Source of the DNA: Synechococcales cyanobacterium CRU_2_2 | Lineage (GTDB): Bacteria > Cyanobacteriota > Cyanobacteriia > PCC-9006 > JAAUQQ01 | DNA length: 55,902 bases | Direction of reading: 5' to 3' | Assembly (NCBI GenBank): GCA_012034805.1 | Contig: JAAUOP010000015.1 | Span: 1 to 55,902, forward strand | Shown: piece after piece, positions 1 through 8,058 of the stretch | How positions within the stretch are numbered: position 1 is the stretch's first letter | Layout: the number at the start of each line of letters is the position of its first letter | Notes under the pieces: generated by a model | Databases searched by the model: none | What the model saw: the letters and a program-made list of their open reading frames with translations, nothing else | What the model was told of the DNA's origin: nothing | Translations under genes and position numbers: made by a program

Positions 1-115
1 TTCCAAGAAACAAGAGAACCATGAGGCTGCGATCTGGAATTTCGTTCATCACTACAACGAGCAATTACGCCTCAAGCAAGCCCATGCTGCTTCATTCTCT
101 CCAGCACCCACATAA
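1..115 (+). mobile_element. 3' end of a transposase gene (partial)
   Basis: The window opens inside a reading frame (frame of base 2) that ends at the TAA at 113-115, leaving 37 C-terminal residues. They read S-K-K-Q-E-N-H-E-A-A-I-W-N-F-V-H-H-Y-N-E, then a short tail. The pattern K-x-x-E-N-H-x-x-A-I-x-x-F-x-x-x-Y-N resembles the C-terminal end of IS1-type DDE transposases, where a helix follows the last catalytic acidic residue. The catalytic core would lie upstream of the window, so the family is an inference from a short stretch. No terminal inverted repeat was recognised after the stop codon. Confidence 0.45.
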
Positions 116-425
116 ATGGACTACCCCAGATGTTTCATCCTCGGCTTCCACGCAAACCCAGCCCCCCAAGCCTCTAGATCAAGTCCGTATAACCCTATGA
201 CTCAAGCACCATTCCTACAAAACAGAGCAAACTTACATTCAGTGGATTCGGTGTTACATTCTGTTTCATAACAAACAACACCCATCGGAGATAGGCACCT
301 CACCCTAAGGCCGAAGCGCTCTGGAGGCATCTACATCTAGCTGTTGCTGCCTCCCGCCAGAATCAAGCTTACTTCTCTGGTGCAAGCAATGATTGAACCA
401 CTCCAGGAACAACTTTCATCACCGC
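116..425. other. Non-coding stretch, transposase remnant to sdhA 3' end
   Basis: About 310 bases with no convincing gene. An inverted pair GGTGTT / AACACC near 272-304 could form a weak hairpin. No T-tract terminator is evident for sdhA, which ends at 426 on the minus strand. Confidence 0.4.
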
Positions 426-2339
426 TCACTTGTAGCTGCGTTGCGTCAGTTCCACCGCAGAAAACGTGAGAGGTTCTGGGTGGAGCTGAGGCGATCGCCC
501 CGCTCCGGTATATTCCCAGGCCGCCACATAGCGATAGTCCTCGTCATTGCGCTTGGCTTCACCTTCGGGAGTTTGATACTCCTCACGAAAATGGCAACCG
601 CACGATTCTTCGCGGTTTAAGGCATCCCGCGTCATCAGTTCACCCAACTCAATAAAATCGGCAACGCGGCCCGCCATTTCGAGGTTTTTGTTGAGCGTAT
701 TCGCTTCGCCCGGAACACGCAGGTTTTGCCAGAATTCTTGGCGCAGGTCTTGAAGACGAATAATCGTAGATTCGAGACGGTTGCGATCGCGACTAATCCC
801 CACGTTATCCCAAAGGATTTGCCCCAGCTCTCGATGGAAGCTCAACACCGTCTTTTCGCCCTGAATTTGCAGGAGCTGATTGAGCCGCGCCAAAGCGGTA
901 ACTTCGGCCTCCTCAAAAGCAACATGGCTTGTCTTTACTGTTCCCCCAGACCGATGCGCAATGTAGTCGCCCAAGGTATAGGGAATGACAAAATAGCCAT
1001 CGGCCAACCCCTGCATCAGCGCACTCGCCCCCAACCGATTGGCACCGTGATCCGAAAAATTCGCTTCGCCCAAAACAAATAACCCTGGTAGATTGCTCAT
1101 CAGGTGGTAATCCACCCACAGACCGCCCATGGTGTAGTGAATCGCGGGATAAATGCGCATGGGTTCGGCGTAAGGGTCTTCGCCGGTGATGCGCTGATAC
1201 ATCTGGAAGAGGTTACCGTAGCGCTGGGCGATCGCATCTCGCCCTTGCTGGGCGATCGCATCTCGAAAGTCCAAATATACGGCCAATCCAGTTGTGCCCA
1301 CACCCTTGCCCTGATCGATCATTGACTTCGAGTTGCGCGAGGCCACATCCCGAGGCACCAGGTTGCCGAAGGCGGGGTAGCGGGTTTCGAGGTAATAGTC
1401 GCGATCGACTTCGGGGATCTGTTGGGGCGATCGACCATCCCCTGGTTGTGTCGGCACCCACACCCGGCCATCGTTGCGCAAGCTCTCGCTCATCAGCGTC
1501 AGCTTTGATTGGTATTCGCCGGAAACCGGGATACAGGTGGGATGAATTTGGGTATAGCAAGGGTTGGCAAAATAGGCCCCGCGCTGGTGGCAGCGCCAAG
1601 CCGCTGTCACGTTGGAGTTTCGCCCGTTGGTCGAAAGGTTAAACACATTGCCATAGCCGCCCGTTGCGAGCAAAACTGCATCTCCAGCGTAACGTTCCAG
1701 TTGACCTGTCAACAAATTGCGCGTGACAATTCCCTGCGCAACGCCGTCAATCACAACCAATTCCAGCATCTCCCGCCGGGGAAAGAGCTGCACTTTGCCC
1801 AATCCCACTTGGCGCATCAGGGCACTGTAAGCCCCGAGCAACAATTGTTGTCCAGTTTGCCCCTGGGCATAGAACGTCCGCGACACCTGTGCCCCGCCAA
1901 AGGAACGGTTGGCCAGTAAACCGCTGTATTCCCGTGCAAAGGGCACACCTTGGGCGACGCATTGGTCAATGATTTGGCTGCTGATTTGGGCAAGACGGTA
2001 GACGTTGGACTCGCGCGATCGATAATCGCCCCCCTTAATCGTGTCGTAGAACAACCGCCAAACACTGTCGCCATCATTGGGATAGTTTTTGCTGGCATTG
2101 ATGCCGCCCTGGGCTGCGATGCTGTGGGCGCGGCGGGGTGAGTCTTGGATGCAAAAGCTTTTGACCGAGTAGCCCAGCTCCGCCAAGGTTGCCGCTGCCG
2201 AAGCCCCTGCTAGTCCCGTCCCGATGACCAAAATGGTGTGCTTGCGTTTGTTATTGGGGTTCACCAGTTGGCAATGTTCGGTGAAGTAATGCCATTGCTC
2301 TTGGAGCGGGACGGGGGGAATGCGAGGGTCGAGGGGCAT
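426..2339 (-). CDS. sdhA: Succinate dehydrogenase / fumarate reductase flavoprotein subunit
   Basis: This FAD-binding subunit oxidises succinate to fumarate, or does the reverse, in complex II at the membrane. With the start at 2339 it has 637 residues. It shows the dinucleotide-binding glycines G-T-G-L-A-G at about 40-45 and the H-S-I-A-A-Q-G-G motif at 72-79, whose histidine carries covalent FAD. The substrate-site H-P-T and the C-terminal H-x-G-A-N-R-L-G-A-S motif are also present. Length and sequence fit the non-classical group (Bacteroides/epsilon type) that pairs with a single cytochrome b subunit. An upstream in-frame start would add 32 residues not expected before the FAD domain, so the internal ATG was chosen. 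The cytochrome b gene lies 1.2 kb upstream on the same strand, with an opposite-strand gene in between. No iron-sulfur subunit gene is in the window. Confidence 0.93.
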   Translation of the reverse strand: MPLDPRIPPVPLQEQWHYFTEHCQLVNPNNKRKHTILVIGTGLAGASAAATLAELGYSVKSFCIQDSPRRAHSIAAQGGINASKNYPNDGDSVWRLFYDTIKGGDYRSRESNVYRLAQISSQIIDQCVAQGVPFAREYSGLLANRSFGGAQVSRTFYAQGQTGQQLLLGAYSALMRQVGLGKVQLFPRREMLELVVIDGVAQGIVTRNLLTGQLERYAGDAVLLATGGYGNVFNLSTNGRNSNVTAAWRCHQRGAYFANPCYTQIHPTCIPVSGEYQSKLTLMSESLRNDGRVWVPTQPGDGRSPQQIPEVDRDYYLETRYPAFGNLVPRDVASRNSKSMIDQGKGVGTTGLAVYLDFRDAIAQQGRDAIAQRYGNLFQMYQRITGEDPYAEPMRIYPAIHYTMGGLWVDYHLMSNLPGLFVLGEANFSDHGANRLGASALMQGLADGYFVIPYTLGDYIAHRSGGTVKTSHVAFEEAEVTALARLNQLLQIQGEKTVLSFHRELGQILWDNVGISRDRNRLESTIIRLQDLRQEFWQNLRVPGEANTLNKNLEMAGRVADFIELGELMTRDALNREESCGCHFREEYQTPEGEAKRNDEDYRYVAAWEYTGAGRSPQLHPEPLTFSAVELTQRSYK

Positions 2340-2474
2340 AGCGAGAAGCAGGATTCTGAAGACACCGATTCTAGAGCATAACGTCGGTTGAGTGAAAGTC
2401 CGGAAACGAGGCCTTTGGTCTAGTAAAGTTGTCAAAGATTGAAGACCGTGAACAACAAAACTGGCAAAATCTAG

Positions 2475-3512
2475 ATGCGGCGAGATTCAATTTTCTATCA
2501 GCTTTTTCAGCAATCCCCGGTGCTGTTGTTCGACTTGCTCGAAGAACCACCGGCAAATGCCGATCAATATCGCTTTGATTCAGTTGCGATCAAGGAGCCC
2601 AAGTTTGAGATTGACGGTGTCTTCCTGCCACCGGAGGCAGATCCGCCGGGGATTGTGTTCTATTGCGAAGTGCAGTTTCAAAAGGATGAGCGTCTCTACG
2701 AGCGCTTGTTTGGAGAGTCATTTCTACATTTTTATCGAAACCGCGATCGCTTTTCAGATTGGCGGGCCGTGATCATTTATCCCTCGCGGGCCAAAGAGCA
2801 AAGCGATATTTACCCCTACCGCTTTCTCCTCAATGGTGATCAAGTCCATCGAATCTATTTGGATACCTTGGGTGATGCGCAACAGCTGCCTTTCGGTGTC
2901 GCCCTCATGGTGCTGACAACGGTTCGCGAGGCTGAGGCACCCGAGCAGGCTAGGGCTTTGATTGCGCGATCGCAACAGGAGCTGACTTCTGAGAGACAGC
3001 AAGCGATAATAGAGACGATCGCCACGATTATGGTTTACAAGTTCACGAATTTGAGCCGTTTAGAGGTGGAAGCAATGCTGGGACTAAGTTTGCAAGAAAC
3101 ACGAGTGTATCGAGAAGCAAGGGAAGAAGGCCGCGAAGAAGGCCGCGAAGAAGGGCAAATTAGAGGAGAGCGAAAACTGCTTCTGAACCTTCTCCAGCAA
3201 AGGTTTCCCCTTTCAGAGACGCTCGCCCGCTGCGTGACCAACCTCGCACCGGAACAGATCCAGTCCTTAGCTGCTCCGCTGCTGAGTTTCTCTCGCCTCC
3301 GCGAGGTGGAGGATTGCCTCACCCAAGCAACCCTGAATCGAATCAGCGCTCAATTGGCAGCAAAAATCGGGGAAATGCCCGAGCGTCTAGAGCGATCTGT
3401 GGCAGATCTCTCGTTACCGCGATTACAGCAATTGGAAAACGCCTTAGCTGAATTGCCCACAGCTGATGAGTTGGAGGCTTGGATCGAAGCGGGCCAAGAC
3501 AGTGCCGACTAG
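2475..3512 (+). CDS. Rpn/DUF2887 family PD-(D/E)XK nuclease-like protein with DUF4351 tail
   Basis: A 345-residue protein of the Rpn (recombination-promoting nuclease / putative transposase) family common in cyanobacteria. Residues 1-190 match the DUF2887 layout: the N-terminal R-R-D-S-I-F-Y-x-L-F-Q, then E-I-D-G-V-F with a strand ending E-V-Q-F-Q. These fit the D and E-x-Q/K elements of a PD-(D/E)XK core. Residues 205-230 contain an E/G/R-rich repeat from a 12-bp DNA repeat (about 3118-3155). The C-terminal third ([12 protein letters not shown] onward) is a DUF4351-like helical domain. The gene lies antisense between sdhC and sdhA and converges on sdhC with only 25 bases between the stops. 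Members in other bacteria promote RecA-independent recombination; activity here is inferred from the family. Confidence 0.85.
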   Translation: MRRDSIFYQLFQQSPVLLFDLLEEPPANADQYRFDSVAIKEPKFEIDGVFLPPEADPPGIVFYCEVQFQKDERLYERLFGESFLHFYRNRDRFSDWRAVIIYPSRAKEQSDIYPYRFLLNGDQVHRIYLDTLGDAQQLPFGVALMVLTTVREAEAPEQARALIARSQQELTSERQQAIIETIATIMVYKFTNLSRLEVEAMLGLSLQETRVYREAREEGREEGREEGQIRGERKLLLNLLQQRFPLSETLARCVTNLAPEQIQSLAAPLLSFSRLREVEDCLTQATLNRISAQLAAKIGEMPERLERSVADLSLPRLQQLENALAELPTADELEAWIEAGQDSAD

Positions 3513-3537
3513 GGCGGAGCTCAACGTTCCTCGGAGC

Positions 3538-4344
3538 TCAGCGGATCCAGCCGCAGAAAATGGCGATCGGCAAGACCCCAAAACCGGCAGCGATCGCCCC
3601 TGCCCCCAGCAAACTCGCCCCAAACGCTACGGCCTGCATTCCCTTGCCCAGCGCCCCCAAAGACTGCAACGCACTCCAGAGACCATGGCGTAAATGCAGG
3701 CCCAGCAGTGCCATCAAGCCCAGGTAGCTAAAGGTGTAGAACGGCTGCTGGAAGGTTTCGATCACGAGCCGCGCCAGGTCGCGCTGGGCATGGCCATCGG
3801 TGACAATTTCATAACGCGAACCCAATTTAAACGTCACCAAATGCCAAACAATGAAAGCCGCGAGTGTGATCCCCGTCCCAATCATCGTGCGGGAACTGAG
3901 AGTTTGGAAACTGTGCGGCGCGATCGCGCGATCGTCGGTTTGATTGCCAGTTTGATTGCCGGATTGATTGCCAGTTTGCTCAGCTTGCCCCCTGACCTGG
4001 TTCACCGATTTGTAGCTTGCGTAGGCAATCGGTCGGGCCTTGCGCTTGGCAATGTAAATTTGAATACCTAGGGCTGCATGTAAGGCAATCGCGACCCCCA
4101 AGCCCAACTCCACACCCCAAACCAGGGGTTTGAAGGTAGTTTCTAGGCTGTTTCCATAATCATTAAATGCAGCTGGACTCACCAACAGCAAAAGATTTCC
4201 GAGCATGTGAACCCCAACAAAACCGGCCAGGGGCAAGCCGGTGATCCCGGTGAGCAGCTTCTTGCCGATGGGCGATCGCGATCGCTCCAGCCAGGAGAGA
4301 TGAAACGGAGATTGGCCAGTTGCTTGAGGCATTAATGGGCGCAT
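3538..4344 (-). CDS. sdhC: Succinate dehydrogenase cytochrome b subunit (b558 family)
   Basis: A membrane anchor of complex II with 268 residues and five predicted hydrophobic segments (about 31-56, 73-97, 153-173, 203-222 and 235-265). It binds heme and passes electrons to quinone. Candidate heme ligands are the histidines at 46 (G-V-H-M-L-G-N), 89 (A-L-H-A), 168 (V-W-H-L-V) and 217/220, as in the single-subunit di-heme cytochrome b family. The loop between helices 2 and 3 carries a G-N-Q-x repeat (about 125-136) from a 12-bp tandem repeat, which is unusual for this family. The ATG at 4342-4344 was used; a second ATG four codons later is equally possible. It lies upstream of sdhA on the same strand but is separated from it by an opposite-strand gene. 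Confidence 0.9.
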   Translation of the reverse strand: MRPLMPQATGQSPFHLSWLERSRSPIGKKLLTGITGLPLAGFVGVHMLGNLLLLVSPAAFNDYGNSLETTFKPLVWGVELGLGVAIALHAALGIQIYIAKRKARPIAYASYKSVNQVRGQAEQTGNQSGNQTGNQTDDRAIAPHSFQTLSSRTMIGTGITLAAFIVWHLVTFKLGSRYEIVTDGHAQRDLARLVIETFQQPFYTFSYLGLMALLGLHLRHGLWSALQSLGALGKGMQAVAFGASLLGAGAIAAGFGVLPIAIFCGWIR

Positions 4345-4639
4345 AGTTAGGCAAGGGCAGTCAAGGTTGATCCCTGAATGAGGACATTAGCAGCCTAACG
4401 CCCCAGACCAGTCAAGCGCTACAGTCCGGCAAAATCCTTGAAGAAGCACAGAAATTAGCTTAAATGATTCTTAATCCTGTTCGAGAATCGATAGATTTGG
4501 GTTACGGTCATGACCGACAATGGCAATGCACTAGGCGTACGATAGCCTAGCCTTGTTGCGGTAAGCCTTCTGAAAGGTGTTTTAGGCAAGGGAGGCTGGT
4601 CTGTAGTGATCTTCGCAGTTCCTGCTAGCATTCAACCGT

Positions 4640-4704
4640 CAGTGTCTACGGTCAGTGTCTACGGTCAGTGTCTACGGTCAGCATCTACGGTCAGCGTCCA
4701 ACGT
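4640..4704 (+). repeat. 13-bp tandem repeat, five copies
   Basis: Unit CAGTGTCTACGGT is repeated perfectly at 4640-4652, 4653-4665 and 4666-4678. Two diverged copies follow (CAGCATCTACGGT, CAGCGTCCAACGT). It lies about 70 bases upstream of the BON-domain gene start, so it may sit in the promoter or 5' leader. Degeneracy increases toward the gene. Confidence 0.95.
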
Positions 4705-4760
4705 GACAGGTGGTGCGTCTTGCGCCGGCAGCCATTGAATCCATTTCGAAAGTAATTTTT

Positions 4761-4765
4761 AGGAG
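4761..4765 (+). promoter_or_regulatory. Ribosome binding site deciding the BON gene start
   Basis: AGGAG lies seven bases before the ATG at 4773. It supports that start over the longer in-frame alternative at 4710. Confidence 0.7.
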
Positions 4766-4772
4766 AAACGTC

Positions 4773-5114
4773 ATGGGCTGGTTATCTAGAATGTTCAAAA
4801 AAGACAAGCCTGCACAGGCTTCCGTCGCTCCCAAGGCTGTGGGTAAAGCACCCGATGGCAATGAGATTCCCGATTTTCGCCTGGGTCTAGAAGGTGAGTA
4901 TGACGATAGCGGCTTGGCCAAGCGTGTGGCCTTAGCCTTTGACAACGATCCTGAAGTCAGCGACGAAGAGCGGCTGTGGGTCGCTCAGACCAGCGGTAAG
5001 GTCGTGCTTAAGGGTGAAGTTACAGATCAAGCGACCCTCGACAAGTTGGTCAGCCTGGCCGGTGCTGTCAAAGGTGCCACGGGGGTGGATGCGAGCCAGG
5101 TTCAAGTCGGCTAG
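4773..5114 (+). CDS. Small BON-domain protein
   Basis: A 113-residue protein starting M-G-W-L-S-R-M-F-K-K, with no signal peptide. Residues about 45-113 form a BON-like alpha/beta domain: a helix with A-F-D-N-D-P-E-V, the strand K-V-V-L-K-G-E-V, a D-Q-A-T-L-D-K-L helix, and the final A-T-G-V-D-A-S-Q-V-Q-V. BON domains bind phospholipid or other envelope ligands, and small cytosolic forms such as E. coli YgaU/Kbp pair BON with LysM. No LysM domain is present here. The start is fixed by the AGGAG site. It is followed by a 30-bp palindrome and then a DUF937 gene on the same strand. Confidence 0.75.
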   Translation: MGWLSRMFKKDKPAQASVAPKAVGKAPDGNEIPDFRLGLEGEYDDSGLAKRVALAFDNDPEVSDEERLWVAQTSGKVVLKGEVTDQATLDKLVSLAGAVKGATGVDASQVQVG

Positions 5115-5163
5115 GCCAAGGAGCTCGTGAATTAAATCACGGGGTTTGTCTGTCGGAACCCTG

Positions 5164-5193
5164 GGAACCAAACGGCGATCGCCGTTTGGTTCC
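5164..5193. terminator. Perfect 30-bp palindrome centred on HIP1
   Basis: Bases 5164-5193 are identical to their own reverse complement: arms GGAACCAAACGGC around the central GCGATCGC-type core. It lies 50 bases after the BON gene stop and could act as a hairpin terminator or mRNA-stabilising element. There is no T-tract, so the terminator role is an inference. Confidence 0.5.
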
Positions 5194-5233
5194 GGTTTAC
5201 ATCTGATTCAAGCCGGTTTACATCTGATTCAAG
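5192..5233 (+). repeat. 21-bp direct repeat, two copies
   Basis: Two adjacent identical 21-bp copies (5192-5212 and 5213-5233), each beginning CCGGTTTACATCTGATT. They lie immediately after the 30-bp palindrome and before the 16-bp repeat array. Confidence 0.95.
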
Positions 5234-5248
5234 TTTGTTCCGGGTCAA

Positions 5249-5328
5249 TAACAGTCCAAATCCAAAACAGTCCAAATCCAAAACAGTCCAAATTCAAAAC
5301 AGTCCAAATCCAAAACAGTCCGAATCCA
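5249..5328 (+). repeat. 16-bp tandem repeat, five copies
   Basis: Unit AAACAGTCCAAATCCA is repeated in steps of 16 bases from 5249 to 5328, with single-base differences in copies 1, 3 and 5. It ends 19 bases before the DUF937 gene ATG, so it lies in that gene's 5' leader. Confidence 0.95.
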
Positions 5329-5347
5329 ATTTTGAGGTTGCTCGGTT

Positions 5348-5869
5348 ATGGGAATGTTTGATGTGATAGCTGGGGCGATCGCCAACCCCAACACCCAGGG
5401 CAGCAATAGCCAAGTCGCCAGTATTCTTGGCGCGGTTCAGCAGATGGCAGGACAACAACAGGGGATGAGTGCAGCGGCAACCCCGGCCCTCATGTCTACC
5501 GTCGGAAGTTTTGTACGCTCCTCCCTTCAAGAAAAACGCCAGACCCAGGGCGACAATGTCGTGGAAAATTTGATCAACCAGTTTGCTGGAACTAGCCCCA
5601 ATACCAATGCTGTGCAAGCTTTGTTTAATCAAGGTCAGCAGCAAGAGGTCGCCGGTGCTGTAGCCAACAAAACCGGGATGACGTCCCAAGCGGTTCTCGC
5701 GGTTTTGCCCTTGCTGGTGCCCTTGGTGCTCAATTTGCTCAAAACTGGCTCGAGTAAAGCTGGCGCGGCGGCTACGGGCAACCCGGTTTTGAGTGCATTC
5801 TTGGATAAGGACGGCGATGGTGATGTTGACCTGGGTGATTTGATGTCCCAGGCGAGCCGATTTATGTAG
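5348..5869 (+). CDS. DUF937 domain protein with a C-terminal calcium-loop motif
   Basis: A 173-residue protein, M-G-M-F-D-V-I onward. Residues 1-135 show the Q/A/G-rich helical pattern of DUF937 (YidB-like), with L-L-P-L-L-V-P-type leucine segments near 115-130. The C-terminal D-K-D-G-D-G-D-V-D-L-G-D-L (about 152-164) matches an EF-hand/dockerin-type calcium-binding loop. No signal peptide or membrane helix is obvious. Function is unknown. A second in-frame ATG at 5354 could also serve as start. It follows the BON gene on the same strand, but the repeats between them make a shared transcript uncertain. Confidence 0.72.
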   Translation: MGMFDVIAGAIANPNTQGSNSQVASILGAVQQMAGQQQGMSAAATPALMSTVGSFVRSSLQEKRQTQGDNVVENLINQFAGTSPNTNAVQALFNQGQQQEVAGAVANKTGMTSQAVLAVLPLLVPLVLNLLKTGSSKAGAAATGNPVLSAFLDKDGDGDVDLGDLMSQASRFM

Positions 5870-5889
5870 GGATCATTGATGTGGAGACC

Positions 5890-6039
5890 ATTAGACATCT
5901 TGAACAAACCCAAATCCCTCACCCTAAATCCCTCTCCCACCGGGGTAGAGGGACTTTGAAGTGGCTCCCCTTCTCCCATTTTGGGAGTAAGGGGCTGGGG
6001 GATGAGGGGCTGTTTGTTTTCATGCAAGACGTCTATTGA
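5890..6039 (-). repeat. MITE-like element, copy A
   Basis: About 150 bp bounded by ATTAGACATCTTG at the left and CATGCAAGACGTCTAT at the right, which are imperfect inverted repeats. The interior is the reverse complement of the element at 53614-53761, including the G/C-rich hairpin arms CTCCCATTTTGGGAG and the CCCTCTCCC / GGGAGAGGG-type pair. It lies 28 bases before the ribokinase start. It has no coding capacity, so it fits a non-autonomous mobile element. Confidence 0.85.
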
Positions 6040-6067
6040 TGTAAAGATCATCCATGAGCGTCCATCT

Positions 6068-7012
6068 ATGAGCATGTGCATATTCGGTAGCTTGAACATG
6101 GATCTCGTGATCCGCACGTTGCAGTTGCCGTTACCAGGGGAAACGGTTCAGGGTCGGGAATTTGAGACGATTCCTGGCGGTAAGGGGGCAAACCAGGCGA
6201 TCGCGGTTCAGCGCCTAGGCCACTCGGCCCACATGGTCGGTCGAGTGGGCGATGATCCCCATGGCCAAGAGCTTGTGGCTCACCTGGCAAGGGAGGGGGT
6301 TGAGGTCTCTGGGATTTCCGCTTCCCCCTTGATTCCGACGGGTGTGGCCATGGTCATTGTCGATGAAGCCAGCGGAGATAATCAGATTGTAGTATTTGCT
6401 GGTGCCAACAGTTTGGTGGGGGCTGGAGACCTAGATCAGCTCCGCACCGGGTTAGCCGGGGTGGATATGTTGCTTCTACAAATGGAGATTCCGATGCCAG
6501 CGGTAGTTGCCGCAGCCCGCTTAGCCAAGGAAATGGGCGTTAAGGTGATTTTGGATCCGGCCCCGGCCCCAGTGGCACTACCCGATGAGCTCTACGGTTT
6601 GGTGGACATTCTGACACCGAACCAGACCGAAGCCAGTCGTTTGGCTGGATTTAATATCAATACGCCGACGGGTGCCCAGCGAGCTGCCGAAAAGTTGCAG
6701 AGGCTAGGTGCAGGTGCGGTGGTTGTCACCCTGGGAGAGGCGGGAGCCTGCTGTGCGACGGGAGACGGAGTGCTACAAATTCCGCCGTTTTCAGTGCTGG
6801 GGATCGATGCGACGGGGGCGGGGGATGCCTTCAATGCTGCGTTGGCAGTTGGCCTCGCCGAAGGCAATTCGCTTTATGAGTCGCTGATCTGGGGGAGTGC
6901 GTCGGGGGCGCTCACAGTAACGAAGGCGGGTGCCCAGAATGGCTTGCCCACCCGAGGTGAGCTGGAAGAGTTTATGAGTACCCACGTTGCCGATGACACC
7001 GCTTCTCATTGA
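6068..7012 (+). CDS. rbsK: Ribokinase (PfkB family)
   Basis: Phosphorylates D-ribose to ribose-5-phosphate in the cytosol, feeding the pentose phosphate pathway. With the start at 6068 (MSMCIFGSLNMDLV) it has 314 residues. PfkB signatures are present: G-G-K-G-A-N-Q-A (about 39-46) and the C-terminal D-A-T-G-A-G-D-A-F-N-A, which holds the anion hole and catalytic Asp. The substrate motif N-x-D near the N-terminus (L-N-M-D-L-V) is typical of ribokinases. Its 3' end overlaps the nucleoside hydrolase start by 20 bases, so the two are probably co-translated. Together they would convert nucleoside-derived ribose to ribose-5-phosphate. Confidence 0.88.
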   Translation: MSMCIFGSLNMDLVIRTLQLPLPGETVQGREFETIPGGKGANQAIAVQRLGHSAHMVGRVGDDPHGQELVAHLAREGVEVSGISASPLIPTGVAMVIVDEASGDNQIVVFAGANSLVGAGDLDQLRTGLAGVDMLLLQMEIPMPAVVAAARLAKEMGVKVILDPAPAPVALPDELYGLVDILTPNQTEASRLAGFNINTPTGAQRAAEKLQRLGAGAVVVTLGEAGACCATGDGVLQIPPFSVLGIDATGAGDAFNAALAVGLAEGNSLYESLIWGSASGALTVTKAGAQNGLPTRGELEEFMSTHVADDTASH

Positions 7013-8012
7013 CTGCGACCCTGGGATTGATGACGCGGTGGCGTTGCTATTGGCGATCGCCTCGTCTGCATTCGCAGATCTGCCTGGGCAGGTTGCCGGG
7101 GATGGGGAGAAGTCCTCGAGATTCAATATTCTTGGCATTACAACCGTTGCCGGGAATGTCAGTGTTGCAACGACCGAAACCAATGCCCGTTGTATTTGTG
7201 AATTGGGGGGGCGTCCGGAGCTGAAGGTGTTTGCGGGGTGTCCGAGGCCGTTGGTACGCCAGCCGGTTTTTGCGGAGCATGTGCATGGCGCGAATGGTCT
7301 GGCGGGAGTCGAGTTTCCTACGCCTCGAATGCCGTTGCAGTCGCAACATGGGGTTGATTTTTTGATTGAGATGCTATTGCAAAGCCCTAAGAAGGTTGCG
7401 ATCGCGATGCTAGGCCCCCTAACCAATCTTGCAGTGGCGCTGATTAAGGCCCCGCAGATTGCGGCGCAGATCGATCGGGTGGTGATCATGGGTGGGGCCG
7501 TAGGGGCAGGGAATGTGACCTCATCGGCGGAGTTTAATTTTTTTGCGGATCCCCATGCTGCTCAGGTAGTGTTGCGGGCGGGGCGGGAGCAGGGGATTGA
7601 TTTGACGTTGATTCCGCTGGATGTGACCCACCAGGCGATTGCAACTCCGGCGCGACGGGCTGCGTTGGCAGCCTTGGGGAATCGGGCGGGCGGCACAGTG
7701 GCGCGGATGCTGGAGAATTATGGTCTGCGAGAGCAGGGGCAAAGGGGGTTTGCGGGGCCGCCGTTGCATGATCCTTGTGTGATGGCTTATTTGCTAGAGC
7801 CTGGTTTGTTTGAGGTGAAGCGGTGCTTGGCGATGGTTGAAACGGAAAGTTCGCTGACGTTGGGACGGTTGGGGGTGGCGCGGGAGGGAGATGGCCAGGG
7901 AGATGGCCAGGGAGATGGCCAGGGAGATGGATATAATGTGGCGATCGCGCAATCGATCGATGCGGATGGGTTTTATCGGTTGCTGACGGAACGGTTGGCG
8001 AGGTTGGGGTGA
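6993..8012 (+). CDS. Inosine/uridine-preferring nucleoside hydrolase
   Basis: Hydrolyses the N-glycosidic bond of nucleosides to give free base and ribose. It has 339 residues from the ATG at 6993 (M-T-P-L-L-I-D-C-D-P-G-I-D-D-A); a TTG two codons upstream is possible. The calcium-binding motif D-C-D-P-G-I-D-D and the second-half motif D-P-H-A-A with L-D-V-T-H are visible, as is the conserved A-M-L-G-P-L-T-N-L-A. An odd G-D-G-Q repeat close to the C-terminus comes from a 12-bp tandem repeat (about 7889-7930). It overlaps the ribokinase gene, fitting a nucleoside salvage operon. Substrate preference cannot be read from the sequence. Confidence 0.87.
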   Translation: MTPLLIDCDPGIDDAVALLLAIASSAFADLPGQVAGDGEKSSRFNILGITTVAGNVSVATTETNARCICELGGRPELKVFAGCPRPLVRQPVFAEHVHGANGLAGVEFPTPRMPLQSQHGVDFLIEMLLQSPKKVAIAMLGPLTNLAVALIKAPQIAAQIDRVVIMGGAVGAGNVTSSAEFNFFADPHAAQVVLRAGREQGIDLTLIPLDVTHQAIATPARRAALAALGNRAGGTVARMLENYGLREQGQRGFAGPPLHDPCVMAYLLEPGLFEVKRCLAMVETESSLTLGRLGVAREGDGQGDGQGDGQGDGYNVAIAQSIDADGFYRLLTERLARLG

Positions 8013-8058
8013 GCGTTGGCTCTGGGGTTGTTTCTGGGGTTGGGGTTCTGGGGGATTT

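Larger units (their letters stand above)
4345..4772. other. Intergenic region between sdhC and the BON gene
   Basis: A divergent upstream region of about 430 bases that probably carries promoters for sdhC (minus) and the BON gene (plus). It contains a five-copy 13-bp tandem repeat at 4640-4704, annotated separately. No small gene was recognised. Confidence 0.5.

Noticed and set aside
1-425. Complete insertion sequence at the window start
   Set aside because: Only 37 C-terminal residues of a transposase are visible, and no terminal inverted repeat or target duplication was found.
393-620. 75-codon plus-strand frame
   Set aside because: Mostly antisense to the sdhA 3' end, with no family features.
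2388-2410. RNase P-like GAAAGTCCGG string upstream of sdhA
   Set aside because: Only the short string matches; the flanking conserved segments of the RNase P RNA are missing.
4640-5328. Possible CRISPR array
   Set aside because: The repeats are 13-21 bp and directly adjacent with no unique spacers, and no cas genes are present.
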